Assembly (NCBI GenBank): GCA_049642465.1
Contig: JBAROV010000175.1
Span: forward strand, 32,997-96,996
Reading direction: 5' to 3'
Source of the DNA: CAWDPQ01 sp049642465
GTDB lineage: Bacteria; Acidobacteriota; Vicinamibacteria; Vicinamibacterales; 2-12-FULL-66-21
DNA length: 64,000 nt
Shown: in pieces, positions 41,480 to 50,806 of the stretch
Layout: every line of letters starts with the position of its first letter
Numbering within the stretch: the first letter of the stretch is position 1
The notes under the pieces: model-generated
What the model saw: the letters and a program-made list of their open reading frames with translations, nothing else
Database searches by the model: none
What the model was told of the DNA's origin: nothing
Position numbers and translations under genes: made by a program

Positions 41480-43049
41480 ACCTGGGCGGCGTAATCGTCC
41501 GCTGTGCCGCCGCAGCATTGCGCGCCTGTGCCGCTCGCTGCAGCTCCTGCGACCGCTTCAGCAGCGTCTCTGCCTTTTCCTTCTGGCCCAGTCCTGTGTA
41601 GGCGCGCGCGAGCTGGACGTGGAGACTCCCGTCCTCGTCGCCTTCCAGCTGTGGCTCGAGCAGGGGCGTCGCAGCGGCGAACTCCCCTTTCTGCAGGTAC
41701 GCCCGGGCCAAGGTCAAGGCGGGCGCTGCTTCGCCAGGACTGAGCTCCACCGCACGCCTCAGCAGCGGCAGCCCTTCGTCCACACGCTGAAGTTGCGCGA
41801 GCGAATCGCCGTAGACCACGAGGAGGGTGGGGGTGTCGGACTGGGTTTTGAGCAGCGGAGCAAGCGTCGACGCGGCGTTGTCGTAATCGCGCGCGTAGTA
41901 GTACGCGCTTCCAAGATCCTCGACCAGCGCGGGATCCCCGGGCGCGAACTTCAGCGCCGCCTTCAGCTCGACGATCGCGTCGGCATACCGACGCTCGGCC
42001 ATCGCCACAGTCGAACGGTATTGACGCCGTTCGCGTGAATCAGGAAGAGTGTCGAGCCGTTTGAATGCCGCACGCGCGAGCTCGGTCGCCGCGCGCACGC
42101 GCCAGTAGCGCGACTCGGGATCGCGGCCCGAGAGAGCGGCCGAGAGGGCCGTGCGAAATCGAGCGGCGCGAAATTCGCACATCGCTTTCCGTTTCGCGCA
42201 CGCGGCCGGCGAGACCACACCCGCCAACCGTTCACGAGCCGCCCAGTCGGCGTGTCCCGTCTTCGCGTAGATCTGCGCAATCGAGTCATGAATGGTCGCC
42301 ATCGCTGGCAATTGATCCAGCGCCTCGCGGTAAATGGCGAATGCATCAGTGAATCGACCGTCAACGAACAACGCGTCGCCCACGAGCAGCTGCCGCCATG
42401 GACCTTCGTCGGCACCTTCGGAGAATGTGGCCATCGCCTCCTGCGCCAGCTCGTTGTACGCGTGCCCCAGTGCAAACCACGCCGCAGGCAATCGCGGATC
42501 GAGCTGCGTGATCGTCCGCAGCTCTGTGACGGCATCCGCCGGCCGCCCCACCGCCGCGTAGGCCTGCGCCAGGAGCTGGCGTCGCTCGACGTCCTTCGGT
42601 CCACCCGCGACGGCCCGTTCCAGAGGCGGAATGGCTTTCAGCGGTTCGCCAACGGCGAGATAGCTGGACCCGAGAAACAGGTGGGCCGGGACCAGCGTCG
42701 CGTTGAGCGAGACAGCCCGCTCGAGCGGCGGAATGGCTTCGGATTCGTGTCCTCCCATCGCGAGCGCCATGCCGAGGTTCATCAGCAGTCCCGGGTCGTC
42801 TGGCAGCGCGTGCGACAACTCTTGGTAAATGCGCGCGGCCTCATCAAAACGGCCCTGGCTCATCGCGCGCGAGGCTGCACGGCTGCGCGCCGCGAGTTCG
42901 GAGGATTGCTGCCAGACGGTGCTGTAGTTACCGTCAACGCCCGCAAAGAAGGAGGCGCTGAAGAGAATGAGTCCGAAGATCGTAAATGAGGGTGTCAAAA
43001 GGTCGAGCCTAAAACAAAATGGCCGGAGCGGCTGTGCCGCCCCGGCCAT
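41478..43049 (-). CDS. TPR-repeat protein with N-terminal membrane or signal segment
   Basis: 523 residues from the ATG at 43049, which follows AGGA; a TTG at 42998 is an alternative. A hydrophobic stretch (TIFGLILFSASFFAG) at about residues 21-36 serves as signal or anchor. About ten TPR motifs follow, for example AARIYQELSHALPDDPGLLM and AIVELKAALKFAPGDPALVE. It starts 26 bases after the receptor stop, and a GC hairpin with a T-rich tail covers the start codon and first codons. It is the TPR partner of the 46378 receptor by position, matching the TBDT-TPR order at 35873-30890. Confidence 0.87.
   Translation of the reverse strand: MAGAAQPLRPFCFRLDLLTPSFTIFGLILFSASFFAGVDGNYSTVWQQSSELAARSRAASRAMSQGRFDEAARIYQELSHALPDDPGLLMNLGMALAMGGHESEAIPPLERAVSLNATLVPAHLFLGSSYLAVGEPLKAIPPLERAVAGGPKDVERRQLLAQAYAAVGRPADAVTELRTITQLDPRLPAAWFALGHAYNELAQEAMATFSEGADEGPWRQLLVGDALFVDGRFTDAFAIYREALDQLPAMATIHDSIAQIYAKTGHADWAARERLAGVVSPAACAKRKAMCEFRAARFRTALSAALSGRDPESRYWRVRAATELARAAFKRLDTLPDSRERRQYRSTVAMAERRYADAIVELKAALKFAPGDPALVEDLGSAYYYARDYDNAASTLAPLLKTQSDTPTLLVVYGDSLAQLQRVDEGLPLLRRAVELSPGEAAPALTLARAYLQKGEFAAATPLLEPQLEGDEDGSLHVQLARAYTGLGQKEKAETLLKRSQELQRAAQARNAAAAQRTITPPR
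43011..43049 (-). terminator. terminator-like hairpin overlapping the TPR start codon
   Basis: Stem ATGGCCGG-x-GCGGC (43049-43036) against GCCGC-x-CCGGCCAT (43032-43019) with one mismatch and a 3-base loop, then TTTTGTTTT on the minus strand. It could terminate receptor transcripts or mask the TPR start. Confidence 0.75.
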
Positions 43050-43075
43050 CAATCCTAACTTCTAACCCGGCTCTC

Positions 43076-46000
43076 TTAGAACGCGAAGCGTATACCCAGC
43101 TGAACCGTGCGAGGCGGACGCGCCAGGCTGCGGATGCGCATGAAGTTCACGTTCGTGAAGCCCGTTTCAGGGTTGGCCCACTGCGCATGGTTCAAGGCAT
43201 TCTGTGATTCGATTCGGAGCTCCAATCGGCGTTGACCGATCGGGATCACCCGGAATAGCGAGGCATCCAGGTTCCAGTTCGACGGTCCGCGGAAAGCATT
43301 CCGTCCGCTGTTGCCCCACTCGTTGCCCGGCTGGGTGAAGATATTCGGATCGTACCAGCGTCCGTTGGGGCCGGCTTCCTCGAAGCCTCCCTTCGGCTCA
43401 CCCTGCACGTTGATCGACTGGAAGCCGCCAACCTGCTGCAACAGTCCGTTGTCCCCACCGATGGAGAACGGCGTGCCGGACAGCCACGAGGCGATTCCGT
43501 TGATCTGCCAGTTCTTGACGACTTGCGCCACGGGGCTCGAGCTCTCACGCGCGAACGGCAGTTCGTAGACAAATCCCATCTGCAGCATGTGCGGGCGGTC
43601 GAACCCGGCGCGCGCGTAGTTGCGATGCAACTGCGACGGTTGGTTCCAGGTCAGTCCGACCCAGCCGTCGTCGTCGGTTTCGTTCAGCGCCTTGCTGAAG
43701 GTGTAGGCGCCCTTGAGCAGGAATCCGCCTTTGAACGGGCGATTCACTGCCATCTGCAACGAGTGGTAGCGCGCGCGTGTGCGGGCGGCCCAATCGAGAA
43801 TGGCGGCGTTACCGGCCTTCGCAAAGAGCTGTCGGTTCGCGTTGCCGCCCGTCTCCGCGTAGTTGATGTTCCAATCGGCGTAGCCATGGTTAGTGGCCGT
43901 GCCGACGTATCCCGCGCTGATCGAGATGTCGAGCGGGAACCGGCGCTCGATGAACGCGTTCCACGAATCCGTGTGGCCCCGTTTGACATCGTTTGGATCC
44001 GGGGAGCGCATGTCGACACCGCGAGGCAGCGGGATGTTGCCGCTCTGGATGTCCGGATTGGGCGCACCCGGAATCCCGTCCTCCAGCCGGCCGAACGGCG
44101 TGAAACTATTCGGTCCTGCGTCGCTGTAGGCGATCGTCGCGGGGTAGAAGCCGCGCATCGGGCGGGACCATGGCATCGGATTGAACGTCCTGCCATACCC
44201 CGTGCGGAAGACCGTGTCATCGTTGATGCGGTAGGCGAGACCCAGGCGCGGAGCGAATAACGCCTTGTCCACCTCGATGCCGAGATCTTTCGGGTTGCCG
44301 CCGAGGCCGCCCAGTTTGATCATGAAGGTACCGTAATCGAGCTGCTCGAGGCCACGGTCGGCGCGCGACATCAACGGGAAGTACTCGTAGCGCAGACCGA
44401 GGTTCAACGTGAGCTTTTCGTTCACCTGCCAGCGGTCAGACACGTAGAAGCCGTACTGATTCTCACGGCCGGTCATCTCCTCGAACTGGACGCTCTTGCC
44501 ATAGCCGCTCGTCAGGCCGAGGAGGAACGCGGCGTAGCTGTTCCACGCGCCGACGCTCGTCTGCGAGAAGCCCGGGATGCCCGTGAGGCCGCTGCCAAAC
44601 GACAAGGTGCCGCGCGGGTTGCCCACTTCCGGCTGCCAGTGATCCAGCGTGAGCCGCACGAAGTCGAACCCGCTCCGAATTTCATGCCGTCCATGAACCT
44701 TGGTCAGGTTGACAGATGCCGTGTAGCTGATTTCCTTGCGCCACACCGGTGTCCAGGTGGAGTTGTTACCCAGCGCCGAGAGGCCGGTGTTGATAACAGG
44801 CATGCCGCTGTATCGTGCGAGATCGGCCGAGCCAGGACCGGTGACGCCCTCCGCGTTCAAGCCGCGGATACCGAACACTTCCGACCCGAAGTTGGTGCCG
44901 TAATCCGGCCCCCCCGACTGGTGGGTCATCTTGTTCGATCCGCCATTGGCGTCCAGGACCAGGGTCGGGCTGAGCGTCCAGGTCTGGCCGACCGTCCACA
45001 ACGACACCGTCGTCTCACCACCGCCCGGGTCTTCGAATGGCAGGTAGAAAAGGTCGAGCACATCCGCCTGCATCAGCGAGAACTTGCCCCAGAACTGGTG
45101 CGACGGGTTCCGGTTCCAGTTGACCTTGCCGTCGTAGTTGTCCCGAATCGCCTTCGGGAATCGTGGCACCAGCAGGTTGTTGGAAAGACCACCGTTCGTG
45201 CCGGTCGCGTTTGGCATCGGGTAGGTCGCCTGGATGCGCTTCGCGATTTCGCTGACGCGATTGGCGGGAATCATGGCGTCCGGGAACAACGAACGCTCGG
45301 CACCACTCGGAAGGCCCGTGGTCGGATCGTAGATCCGGAAGTTCGGGAAGAGCGCCAGCACCTCGCCGAAGTCCCCGTTGCGCATCCGCGCGGTCGGGAC
45401 GCTGTATTCGTTGTAGCGGGCATTGCGCTCGTCGTTCCGTTCCCAGGATCCGAAGTAGAAGAGTTTGTTCCGGCGAATCGGCCCACCCACGGTGCCGCCA
45501 GCGATCGTCACGCTCGCATCGAGTTTGGTGGGGTCGAAATACCCGCGGCGCGCGTTCCATTCGTCCTGCTGACGAAAGAAGAACGCGGACCCTCTGATGC
45601 TGTTGGTCCCGGACTTCGTCTGCACCGCCGTCGCGGCGCCTCCGGTCATGCCCTGCGCCGCATCGAAGTTGTTCGTCGAGATGTTGACGTTCTCGATCGT
45701 CTCGACCGGAGCGACATAGCCGACGTGGTGCGGCAACCACACGTTGATGCTCGCCGCGCCGTCGATACGAGTCACGTTGTTGTTTCGGTTGGTCCCGTTG
45801 ATGTTCGTGCTGAGCGCGCGACCGGGAGTGTCCGTCTGTGCGTTCTGAAACACCGGTGGCGTCGCACCCGGAACCAGGTTCAGCAGCGTCTGATAGTTGC
45901 GATACTGATTCAGGGGAAGATTGACGACTTCTTCCGGCCGCAAGTCGACACTCACGTCCGCCTTGTCGGTCTTGAGCACCAAAGCTTCGGAAGTCACGGT

Positions 46001-46378
46001 GACCGACTCAGTCAACGCACCGATTTCCAGCTTGCCGTTGACGCGGACGATGCCGCCGACTATGACTTGGACGTTCGTCTGGGCGAACTCCTTGAAGCCC
46101 TGCAACGACGTCTTCAGGGTGTACGTCCCGCCCGGAACGTTTCGAATCGTGTACGAGCCGGTCTCATCGCTCACCGTGGAGAGCTCGAGACCGGTATTGT
46201 CGTTTTTAATCGTCACCGTGGCACCGGGAACGGCGGCTCCCGATGTGTCAGTAATGTTCCCGGTCACGCTCCCATAGAGCGCTTGCGCGTTCGCCACAGC
46301 GGGCGACAGCGTGAGTGATGCAGCCAATGCCAACAGCATCAGCGGCTTCAAGGCGACAACAGGCGTCTTCACATTCAC
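43076..46378 (-). CDS. TonB-dependent receptor, Oar-like
   Basis: 1100 residues. Signal peptide ends at ...AVANAQA. CarboxypepD_reg-like domain (GSVTGNITDTSGAAVPGATV), plug with LEIGALTESVTVTSEALVLK and NNFDAAQGMTGGAATAVQTK, and a large barrel ending VQLGIRFAF. It is a more distant paralogue of the tandem pair; the three share N-terminal order and length. Its promoter at 46579-46649 has the same boxes as the 39552 receptor, implying a common regulator. A TPR gene follows immediately. Confidence 0.93.
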   Translation of the reverse strand: MNVKTPVVALKPLMLLALAASLTLSPAVANAQALYGSVTGNITDTSGAAVPGATVTIKNDNTGLELSTVSDETGSYTIRNVPGGTYTLKTSLQGFKEFAQTNVQVIVGGIVRVNGKLEIGALTESVTVTSEALVLKTDKADVSVDLRPEEVVNLPLNQYRNYQTLLNLVPGATPPVFQNAQTDTPGRALSTNINGTNRNNNVTRIDGAASINVWLPHHVGYVAPVETIENVNISTNNFDAAQGMTGGAATAVQTKSGTNSIRGSAFFFRQQDEWNARRGYFDPTKLDASVTIAGGTVGGPIRRNKLFYFGSWERNDERNARYNEYSVPTARMRNGDFGEVLALFPNFRIYDPTTGLPSGAERSLFPDAMIPANRVSEIAKRIQATYPMPNATGTNGGLSNNLLVPRFPKAIRDNYDGKVNWNRNPSHQFWGKFSLMQADVLDLFYLPFEDPGGGETTVSLWTVGQTWTLSPTLVLDANGGSNKMTHQSGGPDYGTNFGSEVFGIRGLNAEGVTGPGSADLARYSGMPVINTGLSALGNNSTWTPVWRKEISYTASVNLTKVHGRHEIRSGFDFVRLTLDHWQPEVGNPRGTLSFGSGLTGIPGFSQTSVGAWNSYAAFLLGLTSGYGKSVQFEEMTGRENQYGFYVSDRWQVNEKLTLNLGLRYEYFPLMSRADRGLEQLDYGTFMIKLGGLGGNPKDLGIEVDKALFAPRLGLAYRINDDTVFRTGYGRTFNPMPWSRPMRGFYPATIAYSDAGPNSFTPFGRLEDGIPGAPNPDIQSGNIPLPRGVDMRSPDPNDVKRGHTDSWNAFIERRFPLDISISAGYVGTATNHGYADWNINYAETGGNANRQLFAKAGNAAILDWAARTRARYHSLQMAVNRPFKGGFLLKGAYTFSKALNETDDDGWVGLTWNQPSQLHRNYARAGFDRPHMLQMGFVYELPFARESSSPVAQVVKNWQINGIASWLSGTPFSIGGDNGLLQQVGGFQSINVQGEPKGGFEEAGPNGRWYDPNIFTQPGNEWGNSGRNAFRGPSNWNLDASLFRVIPIGQRRLELRIESQNALNHAQWANPETGFTNVNFMRIRSLARPPRTVQLGIRFAF

Positions 46379-46578
46379 CTCCGGGTCTGCGACGAATTAA
46401 TTAATAACAAAAAATCGCTTACCGATCACAGCTGACCGGTTGCACGCCACACATTCAAAGACAGGGATCGCCGGCGGGAGAACCCACCACGTGTCGAGGC
46501 CCGTAAATCAGGGTCGCCGGATTTCGCTTGTAAGCGCCCACACGCCGGGCCCACTTGAGGCTGGCGGTGAGTAGTCGG
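46379..46578. other. long untranslated leader of the 46378 receptor gene
   Basis: Together with the promoter this makes a 309-base gene-free stretch (46379-46687). The leader is about 195 bases, contains an AT-rich patch (aattaattaataacaaaaaa near 46395) next to the start and a GC-rich part with small inverted repeats. I see no recognisable riboswitch and no convincing ORF. Confidence 0.5.
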
Positions 46579-46649
46579 TTTGTACTACTGCTTGACAGCC
46601 GGGTCAATGAATACATGGCACTGCACAACGTCCATTTCGCACTGCGCAA
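46579..46649 (-). promoter_or_regulatory. promoter with two direct GCACTGC boxes, 46378 receptor gene
   Basis: Minus strand: TTGACC (46607-46602), 17-base spacer, TACAAA (46584-46579). Upstream lie plus-strand GGCACTGCACAA (46617-46628) and CGCACTGCGCAA (46638-46649), 21 bp apart. Spacing of boxes to -35 equals that at 39639-39709. Confidence 0.75.
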
Positions 46650-46687
46650 TGGCCCCCGCCGGAACTGCTCGCGGGCCTGGGAATTAC

Positions 46688-47929
46688 TCAGCTTCGAAAG
46701 GCTTCCCTGCCGACTCCCTGAATCGGAATTCCCTGCGCCTCCAGCACCTCGTGCTGCAACGAATACATGCACGCGGCGGCCTCATCTATGCGCCGGACAA
46801 ATGCCACTGATCCCTCCAGAATCGGCTTGAGCCGCCTGCGATCCTGAATGCGGGCTTTTGGGTATTCGTGCTCCACAACCAGGTGCGTGTTGGCGACATC
46901 GAGCTTGAGCAGTTCCCGCGCCGCGAGCTGGTGATCCAGCCAGTCAACCGTGCGGTTCTGGAGGTACGCCAGGGGATCGTGTCGCGCAGTCCCCGGCAGC
47001 TCGTGCTCGCAGAGAACGATCTGCTTTTTCCACGCATTCAACTGATCCGCGGGTTTCGGTGACGGCTTGCCGTCGATCCAGTCGCCCCGTTCCACGGTTT
47101 GTCCGCCATAACCCCACGCGCTCACACCTTTCGCATCGGTTACCTGTCCTTTCACGTGGAACCCGCCAATGAGGAAGTTGTAGCCGGTGTCTTTCAGGTA
47201 CTGAAAGATCGATCGCGTGTCCTGTCCCATCAGGATGGCATGCGACGGGTCGTAGTGGATGCGGAAGTTGTCGCCCAGTTTGTGCTTCTCGCAGATGCGA
47301 TGCAGCGCAATCCAGGTCCCCGGAGCGTACGCGATGTTGTTGTGGAAATTGTCTCCCGTCGTCCAGCCAGGCATCGGGCACTGTTCGACGCGATACGTAA
47401 TCCCACGATCTTTGGCCTGCTTCAGCAACGGAATCAGCTGTTCTTCGAAATCAATCAGGTTCTGATCCATGCTGCGCTGCTGGTTGCGCCCGACGAAGCC
47501 GCAGACGGCGTCCACGCCGAGGAGCGCCGCCGTATCGAACACGCGGAGCATGAAGTCGTGCTTCTTCTTCCGGATCGCGGGGTCGTGGTGCAGCAGATTG
47601 TCGAAGTAGCCGATGTCGGACAAGCCGATGCCCGTCGACTTCAGCGCCGCCTGGACCCGCTTCGCGCGATCTTTGTCGAACGGCTTGCGCAGGTCGAGCG
47701 TGTTGGCCACGGGATCGAGCATCGCCTCGGGCGGAACGTCGGTCTCGGTGGGATGCAACGCCGCAGACAGTTGCATGTAGCTGGCGCCGATTTCCTTCGC
47801 GAATTCCGCCCACTCCTCAATCGCGCGATCCGGATCGGGATCGCGCACCTCGCGCGGCGTGAGTTCCTGCAGCGCCGCCGTCAGGATCCCCACCTTCATG
47901 AACTTCGGTTCAAAGGCTTTGATTGTCAT
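46688..47929 (-). CDS. sugar phosphate isomerase/epimerase-like TIM-barrel protein
   Basis: 413 residues. The ATG at 47929 overlaps the upstream stop by one base (TGATG), fixing the start. AP-endonuclease-2/xylose-isomerase-like barrel: MKVGILTAALQELTPREV, a GVDAVCGFVGRNQQ strand, the metal-site-like YRVEQCPMPGW, NFRIHYDPSHAIL and GGFHVKGQV, which provide Glu, Asp, His residues for a divalent metal. Members isomerise or cleave sugars, keto-sugars or inositols. Coupled to a Gfo/Idh/MocA dehydrogenase, the standard pairing for dehydrogenation followed by isomerisation or elimination. No signal peptide. Confidence 0.9.
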   Translation of the reverse strand: MTIKAFEPKFMKVGILTAALQELTPREVRDPDPDRAIEEWAEFAKEIGASYMQLSAALHPTETDVPPEAMLDPVANTLDLRKPFDKDRAKRVQAALKSTGIGLSDIGYFDNLLHHDPAIRKKKHDFMLRVFDTAALLGVDAVCGFVGRNQQRSMDQNLIDFEEQLIPLLKQAKDRGITYRVEQCPMPGWTTGDNFHNNIAYAPGTWIALHRICEKHKLGDNFRIHYDPSHAILMGQDTRSIFQYLKDTGYNFLIGGFHVKGQVTDAKGVSAWGYGGQTVERGDWIDGKPSPKPADQLNAWKKQIVLCEHELPGTARHDPLAYLQNRTVDWLDHQLAARELLKLDVANTHLVVEHEYPKARIQDRRRLKPILEGSVAFVRRIDEAAACMYSLQHEVLEAQGIPIQGVGREAFRS

Positions 47930-49089
47930 CAGTACGCCACCTTGGTCCATGAGCCCTGCTTTGCGCTCTGCAGAATGGCCTCGACGATGCAGTTGGCTCG
48001 GTAGCCATCCTCGAAGGTGGCAAACGCGGGCGGATGCGGGTCGCCTGGCTTCTTCCCTTCAGCAATGAAGCCGTAAATGTCGCGCATCAGGTTGCAGAAC
48101 GCATCAGCCCACGCCTCCTGATGTCCGCCGGGGAGGTGCGCGTAGCGGCGTGCGTCGGCGTCAATGAGCGACGGATCCTTTTGCAGGATCTCATTGGCCT
48201 TGTCGCGCTGGCCAAGCCACAGCTCGTTTTGGTGTTCCTGCCGCCAGCGGATCGAACCTTTCGGCCCGCAGATTTCCAGCACCAGATCGTTCTTGTGTCC
48301 GGCGCAGACCTGACCGACAGAGAAGCTTCCCTTCGCACCGTTGTCGAACCGCACGAGCACCGACGCGAGATCCTCGACCTTGATGTCCACGAGATCGAAC
48401 GCCTCGTTCGATCCTCCGGTCTGGAATGCTTCGCGCGATCCCTTTGGCTTCTTCCGCTTTGCCACCGTCGTCGTGATGTCCCCGAGCACGTCCGTGATGC
48501 GCAGACCGCTGATGTGTTGCGCCAGATCGCACCAATGGGAGCCAATGTCGCCCAGCGCTGAAGAGGCGCCCCCCTTATCAGGCTCGAGCCGCCAGGAATA
48601 ATCGGTGTCCTTGATCAGCCAGTCCTGAAGGTAGGTGCCGACGAGAAAGTGCGGCTTCCCGATCTCGCCGCGCGCAATCCTGAGCCGCGCCTCCTGGACG
48701 AGCGGATTCCCGCGATAGTTGAACGTTACCGCATGAACGATGCCCGCCCTGTTGGCAGCGTCGAGCAACTTCTTGGCTTCTTCTGCCGTCATCGCCAGCG
48801 GTTTGTCCGAGACGACGTGTTTGCCTTTGGCGATCGCGGCGGCATTGACGGGATAGTGCAGATAGTTCGGCGTCGCGTTGTGCACGACTTGAATGTCCGG
48901 ATCGGCCAGCAACGCTTCGTAGCTCCCGTAGGCGCGCTTTGCGCCGAGCGCTTCAGCCTTCTTGTCCGCGGACGCCTGCGAACTTCCCGCGACGGCCACC
49001 ACATCGACGTAGCCGAGACGCCTGACAGCATCGACGTGATGCGGCCCGACAAAGCCGGCCCCCACGATCCCCATACCAATGCGTTTCAC
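47929..49089 (-). CDS. Gfo/Idh/MocA family oxidoreductase
   Basis: 386 residues from the GTG at 49089, preceded by AGAGGA. The Rossmann motif is MGIVGAGFVGPHHVDAV, the family motif GKHVVSDKPLAMT contains the conserved Lys-Pro, and GDIGSHWCDLAQHISG supplies the substrate-side Asp-His pair. C-terminal alpha/beta domain as usual, ending with a YRANCIVEAILQSA helix. It is an NAD(P)-dependent sugar or cyclitol dehydrogenase in the cytoplasm. It is the first gene of a two-gene operon with the TIM-barrel protein. Confidence 0.92.
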   Translation of the reverse strand: MKRIGMGIVGAGFVGPHHVDAVRRLGYVDVVAVAGSSQASADKKAEALGAKRAYGSYEALLADPDIQVVHNATPNYLHYPVNAAAIAKGKHVVSDKPLAMTAEEAKKLLDAANRAGIVHAVTFNYRGNPLVQEARLRIARGEIGKPHFLVGTYLQDWLIKDTDYSWRLEPDKGGASSALGDIGSHWCDLAQHISGLRITDVLGDITTTVAKRKKPKGSREAFQTGGSNEAFDLVDIKVEDLASVLVRFDNGAKGSFSVGQVCAGHKNDLVLEICGPKGSIRWRQEHQNELWLGQRDKANEILQKDPSLIDADARRYAHLPGGHQEAWADAFCNLMRDIYGFIAEGKKPGDPHPPAFATFEDGYRANCIVEAILQSAKQGSWTKVAY

Positions 49090-49240
49090 GATTCCTCTTT
49101 CCTCAGTGCCCTCAGCACGCTCGTGGCCCAGCCTGGTGGGCCTCCCTCCAACCTTCGCGCCGCAAACTCTCGCGAAGGCTGCCGGTGCGATCGGCGGTCG
49201 AAAGTATAGTGGCTCCGACTTCTCGTAACATAATCCTTCT

Positions 49241-49669
49241 ATGCTGTCGCCGATTTCCAGAGTTTTGCCCGCCCTCGTGCTCGCGATCGTCCTCGCAGCC
49301 TGCGGAGACTCGCCCACGTCGCCCAACAATGCCGATTACTCGCAATCCGACTTGCGCGTCGGAACAGGCGCGGATGCGCTAACCGGGCGAGTGGTGACGG
49401 TCAACTACACGGGGTGGTTTTACAACGCCTCGGCACCGGAAGGAAAAGGGGTGCAGTTCGACTCGTCGGTCGGTCAGACCCCCTTCTCGTTCACACTTGG
49501 CGCCGGCCAGGTGATCCGCGGCTGGGAACAGGGGGTGCAGGGAATGAAGGTCGGCGGCATCAGACGGCTTGTCATCCCGCCGTCGCTCGCTTATGGCCAG
49601 AGCCGATACGGCCCGATCCCGCCGAATGCCACGCTCGTATTCGAGATCGAGCTGGTTGAAGTGAGTTGA
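49241..49669 (+). CDS. FKBP-type peptidyl-prolyl isomerase lipoprotein
   Basis: 142 residues. Lipobox LAAC with Cys21 means export and lipid anchoring. A single FKBP domain covers about 45-140: VTVNYTGWFYN, FSFTLGAGQVIRGWEQGVQG, LVIPPSLAYGQ and LVFEIELVEV, with the conserved active-site aromatics and Asp/Ile/Trp positions. It helps fold exported proteins, plausibly the many secreted and outer-membrane proteins encoded nearby. It stands alone, divergent from the Gfo/Idh/MocA gene. Confidence 0.94.
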   Translation: MLSPISRVLPALVLAIVLAACGDSPTSPNNADYSQSDLRVGTGADALTGRVVTVNYTGWFYNASAPEGKGVQFDSSVGQTPFSFTLGAGQVIRGWEQGVQGMKVGGIRRLVIPPSLAYGQSRYGPIPPNATLVFEIELVEVS

Positions 49670-49685
49670 CGGACATCGGGAGACC

Positions 49686-49728
49686 AGGAGATCGGGAGAT
49701 CGGGAGGTCGGGAGGTCGGGAGGTCGGA
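49686..49728. repeat. 8-bp tandem repeat (gggaggtc)
   Basis: Units gggagatc and gggaggtc repeated about five times just after the FKBP stop, complementary to the coding repeat at 22231-22270. Confidence 0.85.
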
Positions 49729-49738
49729 CCGGGGCGAT

Positions 49739-50806
49739 TCAGCGCCACAGTCTCACTCGGCCCCCCACAACAAAGTAGGTGAGCCCCTCATCCAGACTTC
49801 CGTCCCCCCCGTCCCGCGCGGAGCCCTTGAGCGCCAGGCGCCCGCCTTCGGTGTAGAGCGCGAAGGAGCGCGCCAGCCAGATTTCAAGCCCGCCACCAAT
49901 CGACCAGCCCCAGCCGCCCGTGTCGAGACGATAGGTCTGCGTGCCGCCAGGAACGGTCACCGTGCCGGCATCGGTGGTCCGCGTCACTGGATCGATGGTC
50001 TGTTCGGTTTCCCAGGTGGCCCGATGATATGTCGCTCCGCCTTGTCCATACAGCCGAACGATTTTGATTGGAACGCCGACTTTGCCGGCGATATTGAGGA
50101 CGTGCGCGTCGAGCGCGCTGTTGAAACGGAAGTTGCTGCCGCTGCCGTCTGCCGTGGATTCGGCTGGCCTCGTGTAGCTGACCTCCGCTGCAATGATTCG
50201 GGAGAACCAGAAATTGATGCCGGCCGTGTATCCAAGTCCAACATCATCGCCGGAGCACTCTGTCAGATCCCCGCACGAGAGGGCGCTCGTTTGCGGAAAT
50301 CTCGTCAGCCCGCCGCCGCCAAATAGCACCAAGCCAAAAGGCGTGGGCCCCCAGGTTCGTTCAGGTCCCTTGTGGAGATCGTACGATCCCTGCCGCAGCA
50401 GCACGGTGGGCAGGGTCCCACTGACATTCACGACGATCGTGGTGATACTCCGCACAAGAAAGAGCCCCGAGAGGGTCCGGTTGCATCCAGCGTCCGGCGC
50501 CGGCGGCAGCATGCCACTCTCAACGACGAACACCCGCCGAGCCGCATCGCAGGTGTCCACGTAGATGTAGGCATCCATGTCGGCCTTCGTCGCGCCCGGC
50601 TGACTCGCGATGACCGCATCGCCGTCCGTATTGACCGTTGCCGAGCCGATCGTTGACGCGTTCAGGACGAACTCGACGGTCGAGTTCGGAGGCGCACCTC
50701 GTACCACCAGGGTCTGCGCACTCGCGGCCGCCGCGACACTCACGCACAAGCCGGCCGCGAGCGCGCAGACAATTGACGACTGACGACTGAAGACTGACGA
50801 TTGCAT
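49739..50806 (-). CDS. secreted protein with C-terminal outer-membrane barrel-like region
   Basis: 355 residues from the ATG at 50806; the frame to 50911 runs into a repeat. Signal peptide SSIVCALAAGLCVSVAAAASAQ. The N-terminal half has a beta-rich domain with cysteines. From about residue 160 (WGPTPFGLVLFGGGGLTRFP) alternating strands, a GLGYTAGINFWFSRIIAAEV segment and a terminal YFVVGGRVRLWR resemble an 8-stranded outer-membrane barrel. I do not recognise the family. It is probably an outer-membrane protein; function unknown. Confidence 0.78.
   Translation of the reverse strand: MQSSVFSRQSSIVCALAAGLCVSVAAAASAQTLVVRGAPPNSTVEFVLNASTIGSATVNTDGDAVIASQPGATKADMDAYIYVDTCDAARRVFVVESGMLPPAPDAGCNRTLSGLFLVRSITTIVVNVSGTLPTVLLRQGSYDLHKGPERTWGPTPFGLVLFGGGGLTRFPQTSALSCGDLTECSGDDVGLGYTAGINFWFSRIIAAEVSYTRPAESTADGSGSNFRFNSALDAHVLNIAGKVGVPIKIVRLYGQGGATYHRATWETEQTIDPVTRTTDAGTVTVPGGTQTYRLDTGGWGWSIGGGLEIWLARSFALYTEGGRLALKGSARDGGDGSLDEGLTYFVVGGRVRLWR

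Noticed and set aside
46455..46772. 105-codon open frame covering the receptor promoter
   Set aside because: No ribosome site or recognisable protein; overlaps conserved promoter boxes and the end of the TIM-barrel gene.
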